The notes below the pieces were generated by a model. It made no database searches. It was given only the letters and a program-made list of their open reading frames with translations, and was not told the origin of the DNA. A stretch of DNA of 62,553 nt from the NCBI GenBank assembly GCA_947649495.1, contig CANSRU010000014.1, positions 1 to 62,553 on the forward strand, read 5' to 3'. The DNA is from an uncultured Porphyromonadaceae bacterium. Its GTDB lineage: Bacteria > Bacteroidota > Bacteroidia > Bacteroidales > Muribaculaceae. Shown here in pieces: positions 9,301 through 17,920 of this stretch. The number at the start of each line of letters is the position of its first letter. The first letter of the stretch is position 1. Both the position numbers and the translations under genes were made by a program.

Positions 9301-10499
9301 TACAACATTTCACTGACGACGACCTGTACAAGTTCACCATGTGCTGTGCGGTTATAGAATGTTTCCCCCGCACTCAGGTCAAATACCGCTTCAACGACCG
9401 CGACAATACGGTCTACCCTCCCGGATTTGCCGAGCTCGTCATGCAGCAGATTGCCATGTTGGAAAACCTCAGGATCACCGATGAGGAGATAGCCTTTATG
9501 CGCAGAAAATGCAACTATATCCCCTCTTGGTTTATGAGTTTTCTCCGGGGGTTCCGTTACGACCGCCGATGGGTAAATGTGTGGCAGGACAGCGAAGGAC
9601 ATCTGCACATAGAGTTCGAAGGCAGCTGGAGCAATACTATTCTACTTGAGGTCAAGGTGCTTGCCATAGTCTCCGAGTTGTATTATATCGTCACCGGCGA
9701 GGAAAAGGAGTTTGACTACGCTGATTATTACAACCGCTCCTACGGCAAGGCCCGCCGCATGATTGATGCCGGATGCGTGTTCAGCGATTTCGGCACACGT
9801 CGTCGTGCCTCGTTCGAAGCGCAGGACACAGCCGTACGCGCCATGGCCGAATGTCAGAGAAGCATGCCGGGGGCAGGTCGCTTCGCGGGCACAAGCAACG
9901 TGTATCTGGCTATGAAATACAACCTTACCCCGATGGGCACCATGGCCCATGAATTTGTATGTGCCATAGCTGGGATGTACGGCCCGCTGATGGCCAACCA
10001 TATCGCCATGACGAAATGGGCGCAGACTTATCGCGGAGCATTGGGCACATTCCTCTACGACACATACGGGTGGCAGATATTCAGTCTGAATTTCTCTACC
10101 GACTATGCCAACATGTTCAAGGGACTGAGAGTTGACAGCGGCGACAACCTCGGGCAGCTCGACCTTATAATTGACAAATACCGTTCACTGCACATCGATC
10201 CGCGCACCAAGCAGATTGTTTTCAGCAATGGACTGAATGTGGATAGCGCCATTGAGTTACAGAAATACGCCGCCGACAAATGTTTGCCCTCTTATGGCAT
10301 CGGCACCCATTTCACAAACGATTTCGCCGGTGTCCGCCCCCGCAACATCGTGATAAAACTCACCGACGTCAAAATTACCGAATCATGGCCATTCTACTCG
10401 CAGACCTGCAAACTCAGCGAAGACCGCGGCAAATACACCGGCGACGAAGCCACCGTAAAAAGATTCCTCGCCACCCTCCACATCACTCCCGACCGCTAA
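9288..10499 (+). CDS. pncB: Nicotinate phosphoribosyltransferase
   Basis: A 403-residue enzyme joining nicotinate and PRPP to give nicotinate mononucleotide, the next step after PncA. The bacterial PncB start (HFTDDDLYKFTMCCAV) and GRYxGTSN-like loop (AGRFAGTSNVYLA) are visible. His221 in MGTMAHEF corresponds to the autophosphorylated histidine that couples ATP hydrolysis, and RVDSGD and GIGTHFTND form the phosphoribosyl pocket. Normal family length. The start lies inside the 3' end of pncA. A terminator-like hairpin follows at 10584. Confidence 0.96.
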   Translation: MRQIIQHFTDDDLYKFTMCCAVIECFPRTQVKYRFNDRDNTVYPPGFAELVMQQIAMLENLRITDEEIAFMRRKCNYIPSWFMSFLRGFRYDRRWVNVWQDSEGHLHIEFEGSWSNTILLEVKVLAIVSELYYIVTGEEKEFDYADYYNRSYGKARRMIDAGCVFSDFGTRRRASFEAQDTAVRAMAECQRSMPGAGRFAGTSNVYLAMKYNLTPMGTMAHEFVCAIAGMYGPLMANHIAMTKWAQTYRGALGTFLYDTYGWQIFSLNFSTDYANMFKGLRVDSGDNLGQLDLIIDKYRSLHIDPRTKQIVFSNGLNVDSAIELQKYAADKCLPSYGIGTHFTNDFAGVRPRNIVIKLTDVKITESWPFYSQTCKLSEDRGKYTGDEATVKRFLATLHITPDR

Positions 10500-10583
10500 C
10501 ACCGTTTTCCCCATTTTGCAGTTTTAATAGTATTAATATCGTACTGTTAGAAGTCCTTATAGCAACTGAATAAAGAGAAGAAT

Positions 10584-10613
10584 CTATGCCAATGGCATAG
10601 GCTTTCTTTTTTG
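10584..10613 (+). terminator. Likely terminator of the HD-pncA-pncB operon
   Basis: CTATGCC (10584-10590) pairs with GGCATAG (10594-10600) around AAT, followed by GCTTTC and a run of T. Flanking AAAG/CTTT can lengthen the stem. Confidence 0.6.
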
Positions 10614-10630
10614 CCTCGCCATAGCCTTTC

Positions 10631-10692
10631 TGATGCAGGTTTGATTTGTCACGGATACATTGCCGTGAACTAAACCAAACCTGCATTATATC
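10631..10692. repeat. Nested inverted repeat
   Basis: ATGCAGGTTTG (10633-10643) pairs perfectly with CAAACCTGCAT (10676-10686). Inside it TCACGG (10649-10654) pairs with CCGTGA (10663-10668). No coding capacity is seen. It starts a 510-nt gene-free stretch (10500-11009) that is dominated by such hairpins. Confidence 0.7.
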
Positions 10693-10737
10693 AGAAGCGT
10701 ATTTGAATTTTGATTTGGTGAATCCGATAAAGATTCG

Positions 10738-10745
10738 TAATTTTG
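10738..10745 (+). promoter_or_regulatory. -7 box with no gene for 265 nt
   Basis: TAATTTTG matches TAnnTTTG. The next start codon is at 11010, and the intervening DNA is highly self-complementary, so this could drive a non-coding RNA or a long structured leader. Confidence 0.4.
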
Positions 10746-10750
10746 CGATT

Positions 10751-10950
10751 GGAAAGTATCCGCTCTTTCCATGACATATGAATTAACAAAGAAGCGTTTT
10801 GCTTATCTCTTATTGAGAAAACGTAGGAAATTTTCACAATGATGAGAGGATAACAAGGCGGTTCTCACGCTATAGCGTGGGCTGCTACCCCTCATCTTCA
10901 TCATTGGTTTCCTACGACCTTCTCAATAGACGTGGCTTAGTTGACCCACG
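10751..10950 (+). other. Long imperfect hairpin, candidate structured RNA or MITE-like element
   Basis: The left arm around 10806-10849 (TATTGAGAA, CGTAGGAAA, AATGATGA, GAGG) is mirrored by the right arm 10888-10930 (CCTC, TCATCATT, TTTCCTACG, TTCTCAATA). Between them lies a perfect 14-nt palindrome (10866-10879, CACGCTATAGCGTG). Two smaller hairpins flank it: GGAAAG/CTTTCC at 10751-10770, and CGTGG/CCACG at 10931-10950. No reading frame of note exists here. The element could be a small RNA, the leader of the downstream secreted-protein genes, or a non-autonomous mobile element; no target-site duplication was identified. Confidence 0.5.
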
Positions 10951-11009
10951 CTTCATATTCGGTAACCATATTATAGAGTGATTGGGACAACTCGCTCAAC
11001 TAAAATTAG

Positions 11010-11468
11010 ATGAAGAGATTAATTTTCTTTTTACTCTGTGCCATCGCCATAGGAGTTTCTAACCTAAGGGCAGAGTCAACAGTTTATTTATTGGTAGATG
11101 CAAAAACAACATTGCCGACATTTACAGTCAGCGTTGAGGGTGCTAACAACGGTACCGTTGTTATTCAAACTCCGTTTATCAAAATGCTCTATGGACTTTT
11201 ACCTAGACACAAAAAGGCAATTCGCAAATGTATATTCAATAACGATGGAAGAACTGTCTTATCATATGCCTATGAAAACAAAACGGGTTCAAAAGATTGG
11301 TCTGACTCGATAACTCTTGATTTGCAAGATGGTGAGACCTACTATATTCAGTTAGTGTCAGGCGATATCAAATACAAGATAAAGGAACTGACTGAAAAGG
11401 AATATCAAAAGAGAACCAAGAAAATCAAGGACTTTGAAGTAAATCCTGACTATGTTGATGAAAATTAA
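11010..11468 (+). CDS. Hypothetical secreted protein, AT-rich island
   Basis: A 152-residue protein of unrecognised family. The N-terminus is a plain signal peptide (MKRLIFFLLCAIAIGVSNLRA, cleavage probably after LRA), so it should be exported. The body is beta-rich (VYLLVDAKTTLPTFTVSVEG, TLDLQDGETYYIQLV) and the C-terminus is charged (YQKRTKKIKDFEVNP). Codon use is markedly AT-rich compared with the flanking pncB and GH13 genes, which suggests acquisition. It overlaps the next gene by up to 17 nt, so the two form a coupled pair. Function unknown. Confidence 0.7.
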   Translation: MKRLIFFLLCAIAIGVSNLRAESTVYLLVDAKTTLPTFTVSVEGANNGTVVIQTPFIKMLYGLLPRHKKAIRKCIFNNDGRTVLSYAYENKTGSKDWSDSITLDLQDGETYYIQLVSGDIKYKIKELTEKEYQKRTKKIKDFEVNPDYVDEN

Positions 11469-12504
11469 TCTTTTCATTATCTCTATTCTTGCGCTGGCAC
11501 TTGATATGTCAGCGCAAGAAATTTCAGAGATTTTCTTTCCGGATAATTCTATCATTTATCTTGGTCAATTGGGCACAAATGGTAAAGAACATAATGGTAT
11601 GGGAGTGCTTAAATTAAAGAAAGGTGGAATTTATGCAGGAGATTTCAGTAGAGACAAATTCCATGGTTATGGAATTATGATTCTTCCATCATATCAGGAT
11701 ATTCAAAATTGCTTTGGTGCCTCAATATACGTCGGTAAATGGTTTAGAGGAAAGAAAAATGGGCTTGGGAAATTATATGATTCAAAAGGCAACCTTATTT
11801 ATAAAGGAAAATTTGTTGACGACAAGCCTATTGACGCTTTATCAAATGACATAGATTCTTTGTCTCGCTTTTCAACAACAATTATTGACGATGAATTGTA
11901 TATAGGTGAAATATTAGATGGTATCCCAAATGGCTTCGGGATGTTCCTAGATGACGATGGATTTTATACTCTTTGCCCGGTGCAAAATGGCGTCAAAAAT
12001 GGAGTAGGATTAATATTAAATCCGCCCTATAATTGGGGTGTTTTCCAAATTGGTAATGAGCTATATTACCAAATAGCAACAGGAGTAGAACAAGAATCCC
12101 GAAGAGAAAAATATAAAAGGAATAGGGATGCAGAAAGAGCTCAGCTATTGGGCACATTTTGTGACATCTTGAATGAAGGAATATCATTGGCAAATAATTT
12201 CCAAAACACCATGAACCCAGAAGTGTCTGAGGGTCAGCCAGCAAATAATTACATATCGGAGGGTAAACACTCATCCGTAAGTACAACTTCTAAAGGCAAG
12301 TATAATCTTTCAGAACAGCAAAGTTACAATTCGGATAAAGCTACATACTCCAAATATGATGGAATGCTCTCTGCTGCCTTTGCGGGAAATAGGAATGCTT
12401 CTGCAAGTGAAATAAAACAATGGCAAAACAAAATGAAACAACTAAGAGAAAAATGGGAAAAGAAAGGACGAGATTTTCCTCATTTCCCAAATGAAGACAA
12501 ATAA
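11452..12504 (+). CDS. Secreted MORN-repeat protein
   Basis: A 350-residue protein with a signal peptide (ISILALALDMSAQ, cleavage near residue 22) and at least four MORN-type units in the first 190 residues: YLGQLGTN..HNGMGVL, YAGDFSRDKFHGYGIM, YVGKWFRGKKNGLGKLY and YIGEILDGIPNGFGMF. MORN repeats are beta-hairpin modules often involved in lipid or protein contact. The C-terminal third is polar and Ser/Asn-rich with no recognised domain, ending in a Lys/Arg-rich helix. It overlaps the upstream secreted-protein gene; a second in-frame ATG at 11458 is an alternative start. Low GC suggests transfer. Role unknown. Confidence 0.75.
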   Translation: MLMKINLFIISILALALDMSAQEISEIFFPDNSIIYLGQLGTNGKEHNGMGVLKLKKGGIYAGDFSRDKFHGYGIMILPSYQDIQNCFGASIYVGKWFRGKKNGLGKLYDSKGNLIYKGKFVDDKPIDALSNDIDSLSRFSTTIIDDELYIGEILDGIPNGFGMFLDDDGFYTLCPVQNGVKNGVGLILNPPYNWGVFQIGNELYYQIATGVEQESRREKYKRNRDAERAQLLGTFCDILNEGISLANNFQNTMNPEVSEGQPANNYISEGKHSSVSTTSKGKYNLSEQQSYNSDKATYSKYDGMLSAAFAGNRNASASEIKQWQNKMKQLREKWEKKGRDFPHFPNEDK

Positions 12505-12776
12505 CAACCATTGAAACCCCAAATGGATTAACCCTTTTTGGCTCATTCGGGATATTTTCAGTATCGACTTGTCAATGCAGCTCCGAAATGTTGCGCAATG
12601 CGAAAGTAGAACCAGGCTTGCTTGAGTTATGCCGAGCCACTGCCAACATTGCTCGACGTAAAAATCCCCTAATGAGCTAAGGAATTTCCGGATGGCGTAA
12701 TTTTCGTGCCGCCACTGTACGCGAAGAGCAGCATTACCAGATGATGTTGCAAAGTTATGGAGATTGCCTGTAATAA
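12505..12776. other. Gene-free AT-rich stretch between MORN gene and nuclease remnant
   Basis: No convincing reading frame, promoter box or terminator was found. A minus-strand frame across it has no recognisable domain. The missing 5' part of the DUF1016 gene would belong here, but no similar sequence was recognised. Confidence 0.4.
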
Positions 12777-13652
12777 TGCTCGCAATTTCCACTTGGACTA
12801 TCCTCAAATGAACGACGTAGTTGCTTCAATTTCTCCGACAGTATCGGAAAAATTGAAGATTATCCTCTTCCTATTGGACTGTTCCTCATATCGCCTGATA
12901 CAATTTGTCCGACGGCATCGGACAAATTCACAACCCTTGCTAAAACGCTTATATCAAATCTCTCGTTTTCCCATATTGTTGAACTTCTTACAGTAGTAGA
13001 CCCTCTCATTCGTTTCTTCTACGAATTTGAGTGTATGCGCAATGTATGGAGCGTTAAGGAATTACGCCGGCAAATATCCACGAATTTGCACATAAGGGTA
13101 GGTTTGAGTAAATCCCCCGAACAGGCGATGCAAAAACTTTCGGAGATTACAGAGCGTCAGAATTCCGTTCTTCAAATCAAAGATCCTTTGGCGTTGGAAT
13201 TTCTCGGACTAAACGCCGGAGAATACATCACAGAAAGCGATTTGGAAAACAGCCTCATATCCCATCTTCAAGAGTTTATGCTTGAAATGGGTAAGGGTTT
13301 CTGCTTTGAGGCACGGCAAAAGCGGATGATTATTGACGACCGATATTATTTTGCCGACCTCGTTTTTTACAATAGATTACTGCACTGTAACGTGGTGATT
13401 GAGCTGAAGAATGATGAGTTTAAGCATGAATACCTCAGTCAGCTCAACGCCTACGTGTCGTATTACAGAGCAAACGAAATGCAACCGGGCGATAATCCAC
13501 CGGTTGGCATATTGCTTTGTACACGGAAAGGGAAACAAATGGTTGAGTATGCTTTAGCCGGTATGGATAATTCTTTATTCGTTTCTACCTATCAGTTATG
13601 TCTCCCCGACAAGAAACAACTTGAAAAATTCTTGGAGGATGCGATGGATTGA
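12777..13652 (+). pseudogene. DUF1016 (YhcG-type) PDDEXK nuclease, 5' truncated
   Basis: The frame is open from 12777 to 13652, yet the first usable start codon in it is the ATG at 13035, which would give a 205-residue product. The codons upstream of that ATG still encode family-like sequence (SFSHIVELLTVVDPLIRFFY, then EFEC), matching the helical N-terminal DUF1016 domain that precedes WSVKELRRQI. The C-terminal nuclease core is intact: EITESDLE-like start, FEARQKR, ADLVFYN with the metal-binding Asp, VVIELKNDEF with the Glu-x-Lys, then SQLNAYVSYY and GILLCT. The N-terminal DNA-binding part is therefore cut short, and the gene is probably inactive or expressed only as a nuclease fragment. 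AT-rich, likely acquired. Confidence 0.75.
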
Positions 13653-13750
13653 CAAAGATTAAAGATTAAATTTAGAAGGAATGTGTCAATAACGCTCCGA
13701 ATCCCATTTGTAGGATTCAATGCAAAGGTACAAAAAATTATGTTTTTTCG

Positions 13751-13758
13751 TAACTTTG
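13751..13758 (+). promoter_or_regulatory. -7 box for the GH13 gene
   Basis: TAACTTTG, 26 nt upstream of the ATG at 13785; close match to TAnnTTTG. Confidence 0.6.
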
Positions 13759-13784
13759 CGTAAATTTCAAATAATAACCGCGCC

Positions 13785-15476
13785 ATGACACCTAAACCTA
13801 TAATATATCAGCTATTCCCTCGACTGTTCACCAACTACAACGACCATTGCGTGCCCGGCGGCACTCTGGCTCAGAACGGATCAGGAAAGCTCAACGCCAT
13901 AACACCCCGCATACTCAAGGCCATAAAACAGATGGGTATAACCCATGTGTGGTACACCGGCGTGATTGAACACGCGCATTGCTCCGACTACTCAGCCTAC
14001 GGCATTACTCCCGACAACCCCCATGTGGTGAAAGGAAAAGCCGGCTCGCCATACGCCATCAAGGACTACTACGACATCGACCCCGACATAGCCGAAAACA
14101 TCCCCGACCGCATGGCCGAGTTCGAGGCTCTTGTCAAGCGGACCCACGCGCAGGAGATGAAAGTGATTATAGACTTCGTTCCCAACCATGTGGCCCGGCA
14201 TTACGAGTCAGACGCCAAGCCCGAAGGCGCGCCGGCCGACCTCGGAGCCGACGACGACACCACTAAATTCTTCGCCCACAACAACAACTTCTACTACATA
14301 CCCCGCCAGCTGTTCGCACCATCGGTCGACATGGGCATAGGCCGCGATGCCTACGTTGAGTTTCCCGCCAAAGCCACCGGCAACGACTGCTTCACCGCAT
14401 TTCCTTCGGTCAACGACTGGTACGAGACCGCAAAACTGAACTACGGCATAGACTATGGCGACGGCACACGGCATTTCACCCCCGTGCCCGACACCTGGAT
14501 GAAAATGCTCCACATCCTGCTCTACTGGGCCGGCAAGGGAGTCGACGGATTCCGCTGCGACATGGCCCACATGGTGCCGCTCGAATTCTGGCAATGGGCC
14601 ATATCAATGGTCAAGGCCGAACACCCCGACATAATATTCATTGCCGAGATATACGATGTAAACCTCTACTGGAGCTATATACATATAGGTGGTTTCGACT
14701 ACCTCTACGACAAGGTAAACCTCTACGACACCCTGCGCGACATACAGACCGCCAACCACTCGGCAGCGCGCATCACCGATTGCTGGCAACGTCTCGGCGA
14801 CATGGAACCGCACATGCTCAACTTCCTTGAGAATCACGACGAGCAGCGCTTCGCCTCCCCATTCTATGCCGGACGTCCCGATGTGGTGACACCGTCGCTC
14901 GTTGTAGCCGCCACCATAGGCACCGGAGCCATGATGATATACGCCGGTCAGGAACTAGGCGAGCCTGCCGACGATGCCGAAGGATTCAGCGGCCGCGACG
15001 GCCGCACCACCATATTCGACTATTGGAGCATACCCACACTGCGCCGATGGCTCAACGCCGGTCATCCCGCGCTAAAAAACCTGACCGACAGCGAACGGCA
15101 GCTCCGCGACCTCTACACACGCGTACTCACCCTGTGCGACGACGAGCCGGCCATAAACCGCGGTGAGTTCTTCGACCTGATGTATGTCAACTACACCAAC
15201 CCCTCGTTCAATCCGCACCGCCAGTACACCTATCTACGCCATCACGGTTCAGACACCCTCCTCATAGCCGTAAACTTCGGCGATGAAGATGTTCTGACCG
15301 ACATCAACCTCCCGGAACACGCCTTCGGGCATCTCGGCCTGAAACCGGGCATATACCACGGCCGCGAACTGCTGTCGGGAACCACCGCCGACAAGGAATT
15401 CACCCCCTGCACACCGTTCAGCACAGTCATCCCCGCCCATGGAGCAGTGATATGGAAACTCACCGCCACAGATTAA
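13785..15476 (+). CDS. Alpha-amylase family (GH13) glycosidase, cytoplasmic
   Basis: A 563-residue GH13 enzyme without a signal peptide, so probably acting on intracellular alpha-glucans or imported maltodextrins. The barrel motifs are clear: DFVPNHVAR (region I), GFRCDMAH with nucleophile Asp259, FIAEIY with acid/base Glu288, and FLENHDEQ with Asp352. The start IIYQLFPRLF is typical, and a C-terminal beta-domain covers about residues 470-560. Both ends are intact and GC content returns to the housekeeping level, marking the right border of the AT-rich island. The exact specificity (amylase, alpha-glucosidase or transferase) cannot be decided. Confidence 0.93.
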   Translation: MTPKPIIYQLFPRLFTNYNDHCVPGGTLAQNGSGKLNAITPRILKAIKQMGITHVWYTGVIEHAHCSDYSAYGITPDNPHVVKGKAGSPYAIKDYYDIDPDIAENIPDRMAEFEALVKRTHAQEMKVIIDFVPNHVARHYESDAKPEGAPADLGADDDTTKFFAHNNNFYYIPRQLFAPSVDMGIGRDAYVEFPAKATGNDCFTAFPSVNDWYETAKLNYGIDYGDGTRHFTPVPDTWMKMLHILLYWAGKGVDGFRCDMAHMVPLEFWQWAISMVKAEHPDIIFIAEIYDVNLYWSYIHIGGFDYLYDKVNLYDTLRDIQTANHSAARITDCWQRLGDMEPHMLNFLENHDEQRFASPFYAGRPDVVTPSLVVAATIGTGAMMIYAGQELGEPADDAEGFSGRDGRTTIFDYWSIPTLRRWLNAGHPALKNLTDSERQLRDLYTRVLTLCDDEPAINRGEFFDLMYVNYTNPSFNPHRQYTYLRHHGSDTLLIAVNFGDEDVLTDINLPEHAFGHLGLKPGIYHGRELLSGTTADKEFTPCTPFSTVIPAHGAVIWKLTATD

Positions 15477-15511
15477 TATACCGATACTTATCGAATCATA
15501 ATAATTTTTCG

Positions 15512-15519
15512 TAACTTTG
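15512..15519 (+). promoter_or_regulatory. -7 box for prs
   Basis: TAACTTTG, 27 nt before the ATG at 15547. Confidence 0.6.
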
Positions 15520-15546
15520 CCACACCAAACAACCCATCCAACAGTT

Positions 15547-16491
15547 ATGCAATCAATAATCCATCCCATCAAGATTTTCGCCGGAACAGCATCACGCTAC
15601 ATGGGCGAAGAAATCTGCAAAGATCTCGGTGTTGAACTCGGCAAGATGAACGTACAGCACTTTGCCGACGGCGAATTTGAAGTATCGTTTGAGGAAACCG
15701 TGCGCGGATGCGAAGTATACCTCGTGCAGTCCACATTCCCCAACTCCGACAACCTTATGGAGCTTCTGCTTATGATTGACGCTGCCAAGCGCGCATCGGC
15801 ACACTCCGTAATTGCCGTGATACCCTACTTCGGATGGGCCCGCCAGGACCGCAAAGACAAACCACGCGTGTCAATCGCCGCCAAGCTTGTGGCCGACCTT
15901 CTCAGCGCCGCCGGCGTTAACCGCGTGATAACAATGGATCTCCACGCCGACCAGATTCAGGGATTCTTCAACGTACCCGTCGACCACCTCTACGCATCGT
16001 CGGTGTTCATCCCCTACATCCAGAGCCTCAAGCTCGAGAACATGGTGATAGCCACTCCCGACGTGGGCGGAGCAAAACGCGCCAATTCCTATGCAAAATA
16101 TCTCAACGTGCCCCTGGTGCTGTGCCACAAGCAGCGCGCCAAAGCCAATGTGGTTGAATCGATGACCGTGATCGGCGACGTGAAGGACAAAAACGTGATT
16201 CTTATCGACGACATGGTAGACACCGCAGGCACCATAGCCAAGGCTGCAAACCTTATGATGGACAACGGAGCGAAATCCGTACGCGCCCTCGCCTCCCACG
16301 CCATAATGAGCGATCCCGCATCGCAGCGTGTCGACGATTCAGCCATGACCGAGATGATATTCACCAACTCCATCCCATTCCACAAGGACTGCAAGAAAGC
16401 CACCATCATATCTGTGGCTCATCTCATTGCCGACACCATACGCCGTGTCCACAACAACGAATCCATCTCCAAGCAGTACCTCTTCAAGTAA
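15547..16491 (+). CDS. prs: Ribose-phosphate pyrophosphokinase
   Basis: A 314-residue PRPP synthetase that transfers pyrophosphate from ATP to ribose 5-phosphate, feeding nucleotide, His, Trp and NAD synthesis (including the PncB step encoded upstream). The flexible ATP loop YFGWARQDRKDKPR, the DLHADQIQGFF motif and the PRPP-binding DDMVDTAGT loop are present. The frame is open 30 nt further upstream, but that part overlaps the promoter box, so the ATG at 15547 (MQSIIHPIKIFAGTASR) is chosen. A strong terminator follows. Confidence 0.97.
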   Translation: MQSIIHPIKIFAGTASRYMGEEICKDLGVELGKMNVQHFADGEFEVSFEETVRGCEVYLVQSTFPNSDNLMELLLMIDAAKRASAHSVIAVIPYFGWARQDRKDKPRVSIAAKLVADLLSAAGVNRVITMDLHADQIQGFFNVPVDHLYASSVFIPYIQSLKLENMVIATPDVGGAKRANSYAKYLNVPLVLCHKQRAKANVVESMTVIGDVKDKNVILIDDMVDTAGTIAKAANLMMDNGAKSVRALASHAIMSDPASQRVDDSAMTEMIFTNSIPFHKDCKKATIISVAHLIADTIRRVHNNESISKQYLFK

Positions 16492-16515
16492 ACACACTCA
16501 CTAACCCATATCGCC

Positions 16516-16555
16516 ATGGCGCCATCTTGCAGACAAGATGGCGCCATACGTTTTC
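16516..16555 (+). terminator. Intrinsic terminator of prs
   Basis: Perfect 14-bp stem ATGGCGCCATCTTG (16516-16529) / CAAGATGGCGCCAT (16534-16547) with a 4-nt loop, followed by ACGTTTT. It may also serve the convergent gene. Confidence 0.8.
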
Positions 16556-17084
16556 AAGCCAGCAAGCTCAACAGCAATCCGCCTATAATCACCACATCGA
16601 AAACCACCCGCACTGGCCAGAACAGACGGCGCATGCGCTCGCTGCGCTCCGGATAGCGCTTCTTCTGAAGAATAAACCACATGAACACCAGATCGGCCAC
16701 TATCTTCAGTCCGAATCCCACCACTATAATCCAGAAGCCCACTTCCGACCACACAGAATGTTCCGACGCCACACAGGCTCCGGCCTGAGAATCAGCGCCG
16801 CCCGCATAAGCACCCAGCAACCTATATGCGCCGCCCGCGGCAAGCCACACACCTCCCGCCATAAGCAGCAGCATCACTATACGATACCACCCATAGGCAG
16901 TACAACCCTGACGGAACGCCACCACTATCATAGGAATAATTAGCACCGAGGCAAATCCCATCCACACCCAGTAGCACCACGCCGGCAGCACATTTATAAA
17001 TATAAGTGCCAGAAATGCCAGAAGGCCTAACGCACCATACTTCATCACATCCTTAAACCCATCTGGAAACACAGGAGTCCTCAT
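16554..17084 (-). CDS. Hypothetical membrane protein
   Basis: A 176-residue protein with about five hydrophobic helices (ALGLLAFLALIFINVLPAW, YWVWMGFASVLIIPMIVVAF, IVMLLLMAGGVWLAAG, VGFWIIVVGFGLKIVADLVF, VVFDVVIIGGLLLSLL) separated by short loops. A basic stretch KKRYPERSERMRR lies before the last helix. No family was recognised. It is transcribed alone on the minus strand, convergent with prs, and no clear -7 box was found upstream. Confidence 0.7.
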   Translation of the reverse strand: MRTPVFPDGFKDVMKYGALGLLAFLALIFINVLPAWCYWVWMGFASVLIIPMIVVAFRQGCTAYGWYRIVMLLLMAGGVWLAAGGAYRLLGAYAGGADSQAGACVASEHSVWSEVGFWIIVVGFGLKIVADLVFMWFILQKKRYPERSERMRRLFWPVRVVFDVVIIGGLLLSLLA

Positions 17085-17219
17085 ACAATAGCCAATTAAA
17101 AATCACACATCAATAAATCTATGGATAGAACGCCGTGCGCCCGACCCTTGTTCATGGCATGCCTAAACGCTGATACATTATTTTTTAGCGCAAATGTTGG
17201 TAGAGTGGAAGATATTCTC

Positions 17220-17227
17220 TAACTTTG
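17220..17227 (+). promoter_or_regulatory. -7 box for yceD-rpmF-fabH
   Basis: TAACTTTG, 27 nt upstream of the proposed TTG start at 17255. A longer frame would begin inside this box, which argues for the later start. Confidence 0.6.
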
Positions 17228-17254
17228 CACAGTTTTTTCAACCATAATCCGATT

Positions 17255-17851
17255 TTGGGAAAGTTTACCGAATATAAGTTACCGCTGAAAAGCCTCACTC
17301 CCGGCACCCACACATTCGAGTACCGGCTCACAAAGCAATTTTTCAGCAACATGGAGAGCGCCGACATTCACGATGCCGACCTCACCGTGAATCTCACCGT
17401 TGTGCACAAAGCCGACATCTATTCGCTCGACTTTCACATTGCCGGAACAGTAACCCTGATTTGCGACCGCTGTCTTGACGACCTCGTGATGCCTGTGGAA
17501 ACCGACTATCACATATCGGTGAAATACGGCGACACCTATTGCGACGACTCCGACGACATGATAGAGATACCCGAGAGCGACAATTACCTCAACGTGGCCT
17601 ATATGATCTACGATACCGTCGCGCTCACCATCCCGATGAAGCATGTACATCCGCTCGGCAAGTGCAACAGACAGATGAGCGCCATGCTGAAGAAGCACCG
17701 CGCCCACCGTCCCGACGATGAGGACGCCGAACTTGAAGACACCCTGATAGACGAGATGGACAGCATGGACACCGGCAGCACCGAAGCCACCCCCACCGAC
17801 CCGCGGTGGGACGCACTCAAAGGCATAGCCGGCGACAGCAACCAGGAATAA
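17255..17851 (+). CDS. yceD: YceD / DUF177 family protein, TTG start
   Basis: A 198-residue member of the DUF177 family that is encoded before rpmF in many bacteria and is linked to large-ribosomal-subunit RNA metabolism (family knowledge). The paired Cys motif CDRCLDD (about residue 75) and the later HPLGKCN segment are seen, followed by an acidic tail. No ATG fits: the TTG at 17255 gives GKFTEYKLPLKSL immediately after the initiator, as expected for Bacteroidales homologues, while a TTG at 17225 lies inside the promoter box. The gene is 69 nt upstream of rpmF and co-transcribed. Confidence 0.88.
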   Translation: MGKFTEYKLPLKSLTPGTHTFEYRLTKQFFSNMESADIHDADLTVNLTVVHKADIYSLDFHIAGTVTLICDRCLDDLVMPVETDYHISVKYGDTYCDDSDDMIEIPESDNYLNVAYMIYDTVALTIPMKHVHPLGKCNRQMSAMLKKHRAHRPDDEDAELEDTLIDEMDSMDTGSTEATPTDPRWDALKGIAGDSNQE

Positions 17852-17920
17852 CCAGACACTTGACCAACCCTGCTCCTCGACAAAATAAAAAACATTATAA
17901 AATATAAATATTAAAGAACA

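Noticed and set aside
12442-12807. Minus-strand 121-codon frame in the AT-rich island
   Set aside because: It overlaps the end of the MORN gene antisense and shows no recognisable domain; chance opening in AT-rich DNA is likely.
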